From CAYMEV01 sp964389675 [NCBI: uncultured Candidatus Sumerlaeota bacterium] (GTDB lineage Bacteria > CAYMEV01): a stretch of DNA of 64,000 bases. The notes under the pieces were generated by a model, which did not search any database, had not been told where the DNA came from, and saw only the letters and a program-made list of their open reading frames with translations. Shown piece after piece: positions 8,738 through 18,250 of this stretch (the first letter of the stretch is position 1; each line of letters starts with the position of its first letter). The stretch is taken from the NCBI GenBank assembly GCA_964389675.1, contig CAYMEV010000014.1, positions 1-64,000 of the forward strand, given 5' to 3'. The position numbers were made by a program, and so were the translations under genes.

Positions 8738-10471
8738 TTATAGGCTTTTCCCTATACCGAAATAGTTTTTTATCTGGTCATAGGATTTGCTGTTAAGGAT
8801 ACTGCTTTTTGTTGCCCAGGCTTTCTGGGCTATTTTTATGCCTATATAGCTGTTATAAAAATCTTTTTCCTGATGGATATCAAGGGATATTAAGGATCGA
8901 AGCCCCATTTCCAGGCCCTTTTTCAGGAAGAACCAGTCAATATCCATTCTCTGGGGATGTGCATTTATTTCAATACATTTGCGGTTTCTGACAGCCGCCT
9001 TTATAACCCTGATCATATCTACTGAATACGGGTCTCTCTTCTGGATGAGCCTTCCTGTGGGATGGCCGAGTATATCGAGGTATGGATTTTCAATTGCCTT
9101 TATTATTCTGCCTGTCATCTTTTCCTTATCCATTTTGAACCCGGTGTGTACAGAACCGATCACAAAGTCAAAGCATTCAAGGATATTATCATCATAATCA
9201 AGCTCACCGCTTGGCAGTATGTCGCTTTCTATGCCCTTCAGCAGCTTTATCCCGTTATTTGCGCTGTTTATGTTGTCTATCGTCTGCCATTGCCTTTTCA
9301 GGTCGTCCTCAGTCAGTCCTCCGGCATAATGGGCTGAAACTGAATGGTCTGCTATCCCTACATACTCAATTCCCATTGAAGATGCAATCTCTACGATCCT
9401 TTCAAGGGATAGTTCGCCATCAGACATATCTGTATGACAGTGGAAGATGCCTTTTATGTCTGACTCGCAGACCAGTTTCGGGAGTTGCTTCTCCATGGCG
9501 GCTTCAATCTCCCCCATGTCCTCTCTAAGTTCAGGAGGGATATACTGTTTCAGGCCGAGGCTTTTAAAGATATCTTCCTCGGTGTCTACAGGGAGCCGTG
9601 AACCACTCTTGTTAAATATTCCGTATTCATTGAGCTTCAGGCCTTTTGTCCTTGCAATGCTTCTCATCCTGGTATTATGTTCCTTGGAGCCTGTTAAATA
9701 ATGCAGGGCCGGGTAGAGCTCATCCTTATTTACTATCCTTATATCGCAGGGTATGCTGGATTTTGTAATAAGGTTTATCTTGGTCGAGCCTTTTTGCGGG
9801 ACCTCCTTTACAAATTCCGCTTCTGAAAGCCTTTTATATATCATTTCAGTGTCATGATTATAGGTGACAAGGTCAATATCATGCACAAGCTCCTTGAATC
9901 TCCTTAAGCTTCCTGCAATAAATACCGGGTTTTTTGTTTCTGACATGATAAAAGCCCTGATTTCTTCAGCTGCCTTGAGCGCAATATCATATCTTATCAG
10001 CCCGGTGTTCTGGCTTAACAGCTCTATTCCTTTCAGTATATTTTTTGCAGTTTTTTCCTGAAACCCCTGCAGTTTTAGGAGAGAGCCGTTCATGGAGGCC
10101 TTCTTTAGGGATTCAATGTCCTTAATTCCGAGGTTTTTATATATCGCCTGAATCTTCTTTGGCCCGAGGCCAGGTATGTCAAGCATCTTTATCAGGCCTT
10201 CAGGTATCTTCTTTATGAGATCATCAAGCTCCTGGAAACTGCCTTTCTGATATATCTCATGTATATGCCCGAACAGATTTTTCCCTATCCCCTTGTATTC
10301 CAGAAGCCCTTTGTTTTCAATAAGCTCATTGAGGTCATTATCTGTGAAACCTCCTATTATCCGAGATGCTTTCTGATATGCCCTGACCTTGAAAGTGTTT
10401 TCTCCCCATAGTTCCATCAGCACGGCTGCATATTCAAGCTTTTCTGTAATGCTTTTTATTGTAGCTGAAAT
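8738..10471 (-). CDS. polX: PolX family DNA polymerase/3'-5' exonuclease with PHP domain, probable ATT start
   Basis: Family X polymerases fill gaps in base-excision and end-joining repair. Bacterial PolX adds a PHP phosphoesterase/exonuclease domain. Visible in order: an N-terminal 8-kDa-type domain (GENTFKVRAYQKASRII), helix-hairpin-helix (IPGLGPKKIQ), the nucleotidyltransferase motif with paired Asp (RRFKELVHDIDLV), and the PHP metal motif FHCHTDMSDG with ADHS downstream. The first standard start codon in frame is GTG at 10423, which would cut into the N-terminal helix and has no ribosome binding site. An ATT at 10469-10471 lies 7 nt after GGAG and gives 577 aa, the usual family length, adding ISATIKSITEKLEYAA. 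I therefore call ATT. It is the last gene of an operon, 14 nt after the nitroreductase gene. Confidence 0.88.
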   Translation of the reverse strand: MSATIKSITEKLEYAAVLMELWGENTFKVRAYQKASRIIGGFTDNDLNELIENKGLLEYKGIGKNLFGHIHEIYQKGSFQELDDLIKKIPEGLIKMLDIPGLGPKKIQAIYKNLGIKDIESLKKASMNGSLLKLQGFQEKTAKNILKGIELLSQNTGLIRYDIALKAAEEIRAFIMSETKNPVFIAGSLRRFKELVHDIDLVTYNHDTEMIYKRLSEAEFVKEVPQKGSTKINLITKSSIPCDIRIVNKDELYPALHYLTGSKEHNTRMRSIARTKGLKLNEYGIFNKSGSRLPVDTEEDIFKSLGLKQYIPPELREDMGEIEAAMEKQLPKLVCESDIKGIFHCHTDMSDGELSLERIVEIASSMGIEYVGIADHSVSAHYAGGLTEDDLKRQWQTIDNINSANNGIKLLKGIESDILPSGELDYDDNILECFDFVIGSVHTGFKMDKEKMTGRIIKAIENPYLDILGHPTGRLIQKRDPYSVDMIRVIKAAVRNRKCIEINAHPQRMDIDWFFLKKGLEMGLRSLISLDIHQEKDFYNSYIGIKIAQKAWATKSSILNSKSYDQIKNYFGIGKSL

Positions 10472-10485
10472 TATATTTCTCCTTT

Positions 10486-11094
10486 CTATGCCTTTTTCCC
10501 GATGGGAAAAACATAAAGGGGCTCATCATCAATGCCAAGAACCTTCTTTAGTTCAGCATCATTGAAAGCCCCGACGGCAACCGTCGCCAGTCCGTTGCCT
10601 TCAGATTCCAGGTATATGTTCTGTCCTATATGGCCGGCCTCTATATGAACATACCTTTCAGCTCTCGACCCATACCTTCCGCTTGTCCTCTTATAATCAG
10701 CGGCGAGAATGATGATAACAGGCGCAGTCTGTACAAAATTCTGGTTAAAACACACAGTTCTGACATTTTTTCTCATATCACCTTTTTTTAGAAGTGTTAT
10801 ACTGTGATGACTGCAGTCATATTTATATAAAGCATCAGGAATATCCTCCAGGCCTGTTATGATTATGAAGGTATTAAATGGATATGTTGCTCCGGCTGAG
10901 GGAGCAGCCCTGAAGCCGTTTTTCCTGTCGGTAATGCCCTGGCTGGCCCAGAGAAGGTTGCTGATCTGCTGTTTTGTTATCTTATGGCTGTCAAATCTTC
11001 TTACTGACCTCCTGGCATTGATGGCATAATTAAGATCACACTGTATATACATCAAAGGCTTCGGGAGTTCATATGTTCTAATATCGCTGTTCAT
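10486..11094 (-). CDS. nitroreductase family protein, SagB/ThcOx-like
   Basis: This 202-aa FMN-dependent oxidoreductase shows the hallmarks of the SagB-type nitroreductase subgroup: RRSVRRFD near the N-terminus (FMN phosphate contact), LLWASQGIT, APSAGATYPF (FMN-binding loop), EAGHIGQNIYL and a closing GLATVAVGAFND segment. SagB proteins oxidise azolines in RiPP biosynthesis, but most stand-alone members have unknown substrates. No YcaO, precursor peptide or transporter lies nearby, so RiPP function is not supported. It lies 9 nt after the CoA-disulfide reductase fusion and 14 nt before polX, so all three are probably co-transcribed. A redox role alongside the fusion protein is an inference. 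Confidence 0.85.
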   Translation of the reverse strand: MNSDIRTYELPKPLMYIQCDLNYAINARRSVRRFDSHKITKQQISNLLWASQGITDRKNGFRAAPSAGATYPFNTFIIITGLEDIPDALYKYDCSHHSITLLKKGDMRKNVRTVCFNQNFVQTAPVIIILAADYKRTSGRYGSRAERYVHIEAGHIGQNIYLESEGNGLATVAVGAFNDAELKKVLGIDDEPLYVFPIGKKA

Positions 11095-11103
11095 GATACA
11101 CCT

Positions 11104-13587
11104 CTATATAAACAGGTTCAGGTTGGACTTATCTGCTTCTTCAAGGTAAGAAGCAACCCCTCCCACCACAACATTATCGTAGAGCTCTTTTTTGTCGATC
11201 CCCATGATATCCATTGTCATCTGGCAGGCTACAAGCTTTATATTGCTGTCTATAGCACTTTTTATCATTTCATCAAGTGAATCAACCTTTTTGGACTTCA
11301 TCCGTTTTTTCATCATCAAAGTACCTATTCCCATCATGTTAAGTTTCGACAATTTTAGGTTTCTTACGCTTCCGGGAAGCATTCTGCCAAACATGGCACC
11401 CATGAAATCCTTTTTTATTTCCGGTTTTTTGGGTTTCTTAAGAATATTAAGCCCCCAGAATGTAAAGAACATTGTTACCTGGCTTCCCATTGATGCAGCC
11501 CCGTTTGCAATTACAAAACTTGCAAGGGCCCTGTCAAGGTCATCGCTGAATACAACAAGGGTCTTGCTCTTATTTGATACAGCAGAATTATAATCCCTGG
11601 CTTTATCAGATTTTTTTATCCTTGCCCTGATTATTCCCTGCTCTGATGAAATCCCTATGAGTTCATTCCCGGTAACATTGCACCAGGCTTTAACATCAGG
11701 CTTAAAACCGGGATCAGTTGATGTTATTGAAATTATATCCCCATTTTCAAGGGACCCTATCTCCTTTTTCAGCTTGAGTATCGGCCCCGGGCACTGCAGG
11801 CCGCATGCATCAACTTCTATATTCCTGACAGTGGAGTCTTTATGGCTTGGGTTTTCAGCAATGTCTGGTATTGTCCTGTAGATAAGATCATCCTTTCCTA
11901 TAAAATCCTTTTCAAAAATATCTTCATTGCTCTGTTTCTGGGCTACATGCTCATAGGTCTTATACCCTCCCGACAGATTGAATAGATTTGTATATCCCTT
12001 CTGATAGAGTATCCTGGCGGCTATATATCCCCTCATGCCGATCTCGCAGAATAGTACTGTCTTTTTGTCACGGGGGATTTCATTAATTCTTTCACGTATC
12101 TCATCAACAGGTATATTTACAGCACCTTCAATTGTTCCCAGCTCAAACTCATCCCTTGTCCTGACATCCACCAGTAAAACACCGGAAGGGTCAAGTTCCA
12201 GTATGTCATTCCAGTGAATTATCTTCATCCTGTCATTCAGTATATTCTCAGCTACAGCCCCTGCAATATTAATCGGGTCTTTTGCTGATGAATATGGGGG
12301 TGCATAGGCATGTTCGAACTCAATAAGGTCATAGACTGTTTTCCTCAGCCTTATAAAACTTGAAAATACATCTGTCCTCTTATCCACACCCTCATATCCG
12401 ATAATCTGTGCACCATATAATAACCCGTCATCCGGTGAAAAGACTATCTTTATTGTCAGGGACTTAGCCATAGGATAATATCCTGCATGCGAACTGCCAT
12501 GGGTTATGCTTGATATATATGGGATATTTTCCTTCCTGAGGATCTTTTCTGATACTCCTGTGCTTCCGACAGTAAGGTCAAAAACCTTTGCAACAGCAGT
12601 TCCTATGGTTCCGTCATATGATTTATGATTTCCGAAGACTATATTGTCAGCAGTTATTCTGCCCTGCTTATTGGCAGGGCCCGCTAAAGGTATGAGCATA
12701 TCCCTGTCAATCACAGGATTTTTAACCTCTATTGCATCTCCCAGGGCATATATATTCTCATTGCTTGTCTGGAGGTACTCATTTACTTTTATTCCCCCTG
12801 CACTGCCTGTTTCCAGCCCGGCTTCCTTTGCAAGGATCGTTTCAGGCCTTACACCTATGCTAAGGATAACCATATTGCAGGTGATCTCCTTTCCGCTGTT
12901 GAGTTTTACTGTTATTATATCATCATCCTTTTTGAATGAAGAGACCCCGTCCTTTAAATAAAGCTCTACATCCCAGGTTTTGAGATGCTGATGAATTTCT
13001 GCAGCCATTTCGTAATCAAGCGTAGTCATTACCTGGTCGACCATCTCGACAATAGTAACCATTATCCCAAGATTATGAAGGTTTTCTGCCATTTCCAGCC
13101 CGATAAACCCTGCCCCGACAATCACTGCTTTTCTTGGCTTTTTCTTCTCAATAAATCCCTTCAGTTGATCAATATCAGGGACATTCCTTACAGAAAATAT
13201 ATTATCGCTGCTGATACCCGGAATTGGGGGTTTTAAAGGATTAGCACCGGGTGATAATATCAAATAGTCATATTTCTCGGTTATTATTTTATCACTGTCG
13301 AGCATTTTGACATCTGCTGTTTTTTTGTCCGGATCGATCGATATTACTTCCTGCCTTGTCCTGATGTCAATGTTGAATCTCTGGCTGAAGCTCTGCGGGG
13401 TCTGAACGAAGAGATTCTCCCTGTCTTTGATTGTGTTTCCTATATAATATGGCAGGCCGCAGTTGGCATAGGATATATAATCACCCCTTTCAAAGAGGAT
13501 TATCCTTGCATTTTCATCCATTCTTCTCAGCCTTGCAGCTGTTGTCGCCCCTCCTGCAACCCCGCCTGTAATAATATACCTTCTCAT
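11104..13587 (-). CDS. CoA-disulfide reductase-like flavoprotein fused to rhodanese, TusA and DsrE domains
   Basis: The 827-aa protein carries four domains. Residues 1-450 form a pyridine nucleotide-disulfide reductase: FAD motif GGVAGGATTAARLRR and the single redox Cys43 in YANCGLPYY, the signature of CoA-disulfide/NADH:polysulfide reductases. About 460-560 is rhodanese with Cys514 in the CEIGMRG loop. About 588-660 is TusA/SirA with Cys595 and Cys599 (CGLQCPGP). About 675-827 is DsrE-like. Each Cys can carry or reduce sulfane sulfur, so the enzyme probably channels persulfide between domains using NAD(P)H in the cytoplasm. This architecture is known in anaerobes. GGAGATAAT precedes the ATG. 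It is the first gene of the operon with the nitroreductase and polX, and an inverted repeat lies 30 bp upstream. Confidence 0.93.
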   Translation of the reverse strand: MRRYIITGGVAGGATTAARLRRMDENARIILFERGDYISYANCGLPYYIGNTIKDRENLFVQTPQSFSQRFNIDIRTRQEVISIDPDKKTADVKMLDSDKIITEKYDYLILSPGANPLKPPIPGISSDNIFSVRNVPDIDQLKGFIEKKKPRKAVIVGAGFIGLEMAENLHNLGIMVTIVEMVDQVMTTLDYEMAAEIHQHLKTWDVELYLKDGVSSFKKDDDIITVKLNSGKEITCNMVILSIGVRPETILAKEAGLETGSAGGIKVNEYLQTSNENIYALGDAIEVKNPVIDRDMLIPLAGPANKQGRITADNIVFGNHKSYDGTIGTAVAKVFDLTVGSTGVSEKILRKENIPYISSITHGSSHAGYYPMAKSLTIKIVFSPDDGLLYGAQIIGYEGVDKRTDVFSSFIRLRKTVYDLIEFEHAYAPPYSSAKDPINIAGAVAENILNDRMKIIHWNDILELDPSGVLLVDVRTRDEFELGTIEGAVNIPVDEIRERINEIPRDKKTVLFCEIGMRGYIAARILYQKGYTNLFNLSGGYKTYEHVAQKQSNEDIFEKDFIGKDDLIYRTIPDIAENPSHKDSTVRNIEVDACGLQCPGPILKLKKEIGSLENGDIISITSTDPGFKPDVKAWCNVTGNELIGISSEQGIIRARIKKSDKARDYNSAVSNKSKTLVVFSDDLDRALASFVIANGAASMGSQVTMFFTFWGLNILKKPKKPEIKKDFMGAMFGRMLPGSVRNLKLSKLNMMGIGTLMMKKRMKSKKVDSLDEMIKSAIDSNIKLVACQMTMDIMGIDKKELYDNVVVGGVASYLEEADKSNLNLFI

Positions 13588-13616
13588 ATATTATCTCCTT
13601 ATGTATTCTTATGCAT

Positions 13617-13641
13617 AATGGTTATATATATAAAAACCATT
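13617..13641. promoter_or_regulatory. inverted repeat upstream of the sulfur-redox operon
   Basis: AATGGTT (13617-13623) and AACCATT (13635-13641) form 7-bp arms around an 11-bp AT-rich centre, 30 bp upstream of the flavoprotein start at 13587. Spacing and symmetry suit a dimeric repressor operator. The cognate regulator is not in the window. Confidence 0.35.
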
Positions 13642-13695
13642 AAAATTGTTTTAAATAACCGCAGTCATAGAATATCAGCAGAGCACAATTTTCTG

Positions 13696-14820
13696 CTATT
13701 TATTCTTAAATGCTATGATATTCTGTGATAACAGGGCTTTGATAAAGCTTATTATTATATCCTCTTTTAATGCTGAAAGGAGCTTTATGTCCTTAATGCT
13801 GTTTTTTCCGTTTATATAGCTCAGTATAAAACCTTCCTCAGCGGTAAAATTTTTATTCATCAGGTCATGCAGGTCTTTCTTTAAGTAGGGGACATTCTCC
13901 ATTGAGAATACATCTGCCGACAGGCTTTTGGACTGCTCTTTCTCTACCGTTGATATTAACAGCTGGGCATTGGAATTAGTGGGATTGATCTTAAGGATCT
14001 GCTTGAAATAATCGATCGCTTCTTTAAGATTCCCGGCTCTGTGAGCTTCCAGCCCCTTCTCCATAAGTTCATTTATCCGGTTGAGATCTTCGTCTTCAGG
14101 TTCGTCTATTACTATCTTCTCTCCGATTATTTTGAGATATTTCTTATCATAATATTCATGCAGGACAGTCAAAATTTCATATTCACTTGCAACTACATTT
14201 TCTATAATATCATCAATAGAGTTCTCTGAGTTTATCATGGAGAGTATTTTCTCATGAAGCGGCGTTTTCTGGTCTGTTTCCTTCACTACCAAGGGGTCCG
14301 TCTGAAACACGATATTCGTGCTGTTAAAAATGCTTTTTATCTCATTAAATTCATCCACTCTTCTTATGCCTTCCATGATTATCCAGTCTATTCCTATAGT
14401 GATAGGGAAGAGTGTCTTTTCAGGGAGCTCATTGTCATAGAACTGGAATTCCCCGTTGTCCCAGAGAAAGAGGCTGTAGATAGTCTCTTCAACCTTGGTC
14501 TTGAGTATATTTATCATTGTTTCTTCTTCAATTATTCCCTTTCTCACCAGGTACCTTCCGAGTATTTCCTTTTTTTCCTTGTGGGTTTCAAGGGCCTCTT
14601 TAAGTGATTCCTCATCGATCAGCCCATTATTTATGAGGTAGGCACCCAGGTATTCACGCTTGTCATTGGAGGATGCAGATATTATTTTACCATCCCTGAA
14701 ATAGATCTTCTTTATTATATTCTGATTTATTATCGTCAGCGTGCCAGTTTTGTTACCAAGGCTGAGCCATTGCAGGATATCTGCAATGGCCATTGTTTTT
14801 AGGTTTCCTTTTAATGCCAT
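13696..14820 (-). CDS. DUF4388 domain protein with TPR-like segment
   Basis: The 374-aa cytoplasmic protein begins with a DUF4388 (PATAN-like) domain: LKGNLKTMAIADILQWLSL, then NKTGTLTI and FRDGKIISASS. Such domains are common in gliding, chemosensory and signalling proteins. Residues about 70-150 (GAYLINNGLIDEESLKEAL and a second similar unit, GRYLVRKGIIEEETM) resemble the bacterial type II secretion GspE N-terminal helical motif. About 245-285 is one TPR (HRAGNLKEAIDYFKQILKINP). The C-terminal 60 residues are helical. Function is unknown; a signalling adaptor is likely. No Shine-Dalgarno is visible; a TATAAT lies 8 nt before the ATG, so the leader may be very short. It is divergent from glyQS. 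Confidence 0.7.
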   Translation of the reverse strand: MALKGNLKTMAIADILQWLSLGNKTGTLTIINQNIIKKIYFRDGKIISASSNDKREYLGAYLINNGLIDEESLKEALETHKEKKEILGRYLVRKGIIEEETMINILKTKVEETIYSLFLWDNGEFQFYDNELPEKTLFPITIGIDWIIMEGIRRVDEFNEIKSIFNSTNIVFQTDPLVVKETDQKTPLHEKILSMINSENSIDDIIENVVASEYEILTVLHEYYDKKYLKIIGEKIVIDEPEDEDLNRINELMEKGLEAHRAGNLKEAIDYFKQILKINPTNSNAQLLISTVEKEQSKSLSADVFSMENVPYLKKDLHDLMNKNFTAEEGFILSYINGKNSIKDIKLLSALKEDIIISFIKALLSQNIIAFKNK

Positions 14821-14989
14821 ATTTCTATATTATATATATGTCAAAAAATTCAAGAAAATATTTAGGTAAATGCATAAAATTTAATCAAAAACTATTGATA
14901 ATTAATGATTTTTTATTTATCTTATTATAAAATCTACATATATTTTTATATTACTGCAAAGATTATGCAAAAAGGAGATACTATTTTCA

Positions 14990-16294
14990 ATGGATAACTA
15001 TGAGAACAGTCTTGATTCTATTATTTCACTCACAAAAAGAAGGGGTTTTATCTTCCAGGGAAGTGAGCTTTACGGAGGCATTAACGGTTTCTGGGATTAC
15101 GGCCCTCTGGGAAGCCTGCTTAAAGAAAGGATAAAGCGATTCTGGTACAAAAAGGTTGTTATGGAAAGAGAGGATGTGGTCCTCCTGGATTCAAGCCTGG
15201 TTATGCATCCGGATGTGTGGAAGGCTTCAGGGCACACAGAAAATTTCTATGATATAATGGTTGAATGCAAAAAATGCAAAAAGCGATATAAATATGATAC
15301 TATAGAGGGAGATAAATGCCCTGAATGCCAGGGGGACCTCACAGAAGGGCGCCAGTTTAACCTTATGTTCAAGACCCATGTAGGGGCTCTTGAGGAAGAA
15401 AGCAGCGTTGCTTATCTCAGGCCTGAAACTGCACAGGCAATTTTTATTCATTTCAAAAACGTTCTTAATTCAAGCAGGCAGAAAATACCCTTTGGCATAG
15501 CGCAGATGGGAAAAAGCTTCAGAAACGAGATAACACCAAGGAATTTCATATTCAGGTCCAGGGAGTTCGAACAGATGGAACTGGAGTTCTTTGTCGAGCC
15601 TGGAGATGATAATAGATGGTATGAGTTCTGGATTGAACAGAGATATGACTGGTATAAGGAAATGGGTATAAATCCGAAATACCTCAGGCTGAGGGAGCAT
15701 CTGAAAGATGAGCTTGCTCACTATGCCACAGGGTGCACAGATATAGAATACTATTTCCCTTTTGGCTGGAAAGAGCTTGAGGGTATAGCCAAAAGGACTG
15801 ATTTTGACCTCAGGATGCATTCAGAGTATTCAAAAAAGGACCAGAGTTATTTTGATGAATCAAAGAGGGAGAAATATATACCCTTTGTTGTAGAAACTTC
15901 TGCCGGTGTTGAGAGAACACTGCTTACGATCCTCACAAGTGCATACAGGGAAGAGATCGTAAGGGATGAAAAAAGGGTAATACTGGGACTGTCACCGAAA
16001 ATTGCGCCTGTGCAGACTGCATTCCTGCCTTTATCAAAGCAGCTTAATGAAAATACCTACAGGATATATGCTGATATGAGAAATATATTTGAAAGCCAGT
16101 TTGATGACAAGGGCAGTATAGGAAGGAGATACAGGAGACAGGATGAGATAGGTACGCCATTATGCATTACATTTGATTTTGACTCACTGAATGATAACAG
16201 TGTTACAATAAGGCACAGGGATACCATGAAACAGAACAGAGTTTCCGTCTCAAATCTTAAGGATTATATAGAAAAGGAGCTTGAAACCTTTTAA
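14990..16294 (+). CDS. glyQS: glycine--tRNA ligase, single-chain class II
   Basis: GlyRS charges tRNA-Gly with glycine. This is the homodimeric alpha2 type (434 aa), not the alpha2beta2 enzyme of most Proteobacteria. It shows YGGINGFWDYGPLGSLLKER near the N-terminus, a Cys-rich insertion (Cys93, Cys96 and a later CPEC pair, probably zinc-binding), the motif 2 region MGKSFRNEITPRNFIFRSREFEQMELE (about residues 168-195), motif 3 with ETSAGVERTLL near 305, and the C-terminal anticodon-binding domain ending in SVSNLKDYIEKEL. GGAG lies 12 nt upstream of the ATG, somewhat far. A signalling phosphatase gene follows 9 nt after the stop and is probably co-transcribed. Confidence 0.95.
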   Translation: MDNYENSLDSIISLTKRRGFIFQGSELYGGINGFWDYGPLGSLLKERIKRFWYKKVVMEREDVVLLDSSLVMHPDVWKASGHTENFYDIMVECKKCKKRYKYDTIEGDKCPECQGDLTEGRQFNLMFKTHVGALEEESSVAYLRPETAQAIFIHFKNVLNSSRQKIPFGIAQMGKSFRNEITPRNFIFRSREFEQMELEFFVEPGDDNRWYEFWIEQRYDWYKEMGINPKYLRLREHLKDELAHYATGCTDIEYYFPFGWKELEGIAKRTDFDLRMHSEYSKKDQSYFDESKREKYIPFVVETSAGVERTLLTILTSAYREEIVRDEKRVILGLSPKIAPVQTAFLPLSKQLNENTYRIYADMRNIFESQFDDKGSIGRRYRRQDEIGTPLCITFDFDSLNDNSVTIRHRDTMKQNRVSVSNLKDYIEKELETF

Positions 16295-16303
16295 GAAAAT
16301 CAT

Positions 16304-18250
16304 ATGAAAAGGAAAAAATTCCCGATATCATTAAAGATTGCCCTGATGGTAATAATCTTTGTAGTTATTACAACGGCTGTTACTTCCTATTACAGGATAG
16401 TCAAAGATGAGACTGTGCAGAAAGAGATACTCCATGAGCAGATGAAGAACCTTGCTCATATTGTTGCCGATATCCGTCATACACAGCCAGTAAGCGAAAT
16501 GCATGTTGACTGGCTTTTATGGCAGGATTTCATAGACAGGATTATTACCTATTATGACAATATAATATATATAGCAGTCTTTAATTATGAAGGAGAGATC
16601 AAGGCTTTCAGCATAAAGAAGGATATTATTAATCTAAGGGATGAGAGCGGGAATAGAATAGAAAGTGTCAATCCTGAAATACTTGTAAATGCCATAGAAA
16701 AAGAATCAGCTTATATACAGGGGGGGGCAAATATCATAAATATCCGGTTTGAAACATCATTTGCCGATCAGTATGGTAGAGTCAGCTTCTGTTATTCAGA
16801 AAAGATGATAAATGACAGGCTATATGAATCCAAGATAAAAACACTGATGCTTGCCTTAAATATCATCATCCTCGGCGTAATTATCTCACTGTTCTTTTCA
16901 AGGCGGATTACAAGGTCGATAAATGTTCTGCTGGAAGCTATCCAGGAGATTGCGAAAGGGAAATTTCCGGACAGGATAAAGGTATATACAAATGACGAGA
17001 TATCTACCCTGTCTGAGAACTTCAACGAGATGAACAAAAGCCTGTACTTCAAGAATATAATTGAAAGCTTCTCATATGAGCTTTCAAAGAAGAATTCAAT
17101 ATCTGAGATAATCAGGCTCAGCGTGGCTGTATTCAGCAAGATAGATATAGTGGAAGATGACGGCCTTCTGCTTATAGAGGATGAAAATACCCTTGTTTTT
17201 TATGGCAAGGATTCCCAGACAAAGCAGTACAGTATAGACTGGGATATCAAGAAACTGACAAAGATTGAAGAGGGTGTCATTGAAAGGGAAGAATTTGCAG
17301 AAATCATTGACTCCCTGGATGTCTTCAAGGCATTTATCGATGGCCATATGCTTAAAATTACAACTCAGACAAAAATATACGGCTTTATTCTGCTGAGAAT
17401 AAGGCCGGGATGCGCAATAAGCCAGAAGGAATCTGAACTTTTCAGAAGTATCATACTCAGGCTTTCCTTTGCGATTGAAAACTTCCTGTTGAACCAGAAG
17501 ATTGTAGAACAGGAGGTTTACAAGAAGGAACTTGAGATTGCAAGCAGGGTTCAGAACAGGCTTCTGCCGGAAAAGATACCCTCTACTGATCTCTATGACA
17601 TTGCAAGCACTATAATTACAGCAAAAGAGGTGGGCGGAGACTATTATGATTTCTTCCGTTTCGGAGATGAAAAGCTGTATATTCTCATAAGCGACGTTTC
17701 AGGGAAAGGCACATCGGCCAGCTTTTATATGGCCCTTCTAAAGGGTGTGCTTCTTGGAATAGTGAATAAGGATACTGAACTGAAAGATGCTATTGAAAAA
17801 CTGAACAGTTTTTTCTTTAATAATACACCGAAAGATATTTTTATTTCTCTTATTTTTGGGGTATTTCATGAAAAGGAAATGAGCTTTTCATTCATAAGAG
17901 CAGGACATTGTCCCCTGCTGTATTATTCAAAGCAGAAGAACATGGTGGAGGAATTAAGGCCAAAAGGCATAGCCCTCGGTGCCCTGAGGGATATAGAAGG
18001 ATTATATGAGACTGGAAACATAAGATTAAATAGAGGAGACTTCCTCCTGATGTATACTGATGGTGTTTCAGAAGCTATGAACAAGGATCTTGAGGAGTAC
18101 GGAGAGGAAAACCTGAAAAAACGGATTCTTAAATCAGCAGATAAGGGAATTGATATCCTTATAAAGGATATACTTTATGAGATCTGGGAATTCAGGGAGG
18201 ATTTTCAGCAGAATGACGACATTGCACTGGTAGGTATAAAGATAAAATGA
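16304..18250 (+). CDS. membrane sensor with HAMP domain and SpoIIE-type PP2C serine phosphatase
   Basis: The 648-aa protein has a transmembrane helix (about 9-27), an extracytoplasmic sensor region of about 150 residues containing IIYIAVFNYEGEIKAFSI, which fits a Cache-like fold, a second helix (about 177-197), a HAMP linker (FSRRITRSINVLLEAIQEIAKGKF), a GAF-like region (about 260-400) and a SpoIIE/RsbU phosphatase domain (about 420-648). Catalytic metal Asp residues are visible in VGGDYYDFF and LISDVSGKGT, with YTDGVSEA and NDDIALV near the end. Such proteins dephosphorylate anti-sigma factor antagonists in partner-switching pathways. No antagonist or anti-sigma gene is adjacent. Its stop overlaps the start of the following epimerase gene (ATGA). 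Confidence 0.9.
   Translation: MKRKKFPISLKIALMVIIFVVITTAVTSYYRIVKDETVQKEILHEQMKNLAHIVADIRHTQPVSEMHVDWLLWQDFIDRIITYYDNIIYIAVFNYEGEIKAFSIKKDIINLRDESGNRIESVNPEILVNAIEKESAYIQGGANIINIRFETSFADQYGRVSFCYSEKMINDRLYESKIKTLMLALNIIILGVIISLFFSRRITRSINVLLEAIQEIAKGKFPDRIKVYTNDEISTLSENFNEMNKSLYFKNIIESFSYELSKKNSISEIIRLSVAVFSKIDIVEDDGLLLIEDENTLVFYGKDSQTKQYSIDWDIKKLTKIEEGVIEREEFAEIIDSLDVFKAFIDGHMLKITTQTKIYGFILLRIRPGCAISQKESELFRSIILRLSFAIENFLLNQKIVEQEVYKKELEIASRVQNRLLPEKIPSTDLYDIASTIITAKEVGGDYYDFFRFGDEKLYILISDVSGKGTSASFYMALLKGVLLGIVNKDTELKDAIEKLNSFFFNNTPKDIFISLIFGVFHEKEMSFSFIRAGHCPLLYYSKQKNMVEELRPKGIALGALRDIEGLYETGNIRLNRGDFLLMYTDGVSEAMNKDLEEYGEENLKKRILKSADKGIDILIKDILYEIWEFREDFQQNDDIALVGIKIK

Noticed and set aside
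9447-9701. Plus-strand open frame antisense to PolX
   Set aside because: It is the shadow of polX with no ribosome binding site and no recognisable protein.
11192-11593. 133-codon plus-strand frame antisense to the CoA-disulfide reductase fusion
   Set aside because: It mirrors the DsrE-domain coding frame, and its hydrophobic residues are a by-product of the antisense codon pattern.
13677-13697. AGCAGA/TCTGCT stem as a terminator after the sulfur-redox operon region
   Set aside because: There is no T-tract after the stem on either strand, and it overlaps the end of the DUF4388 gene.
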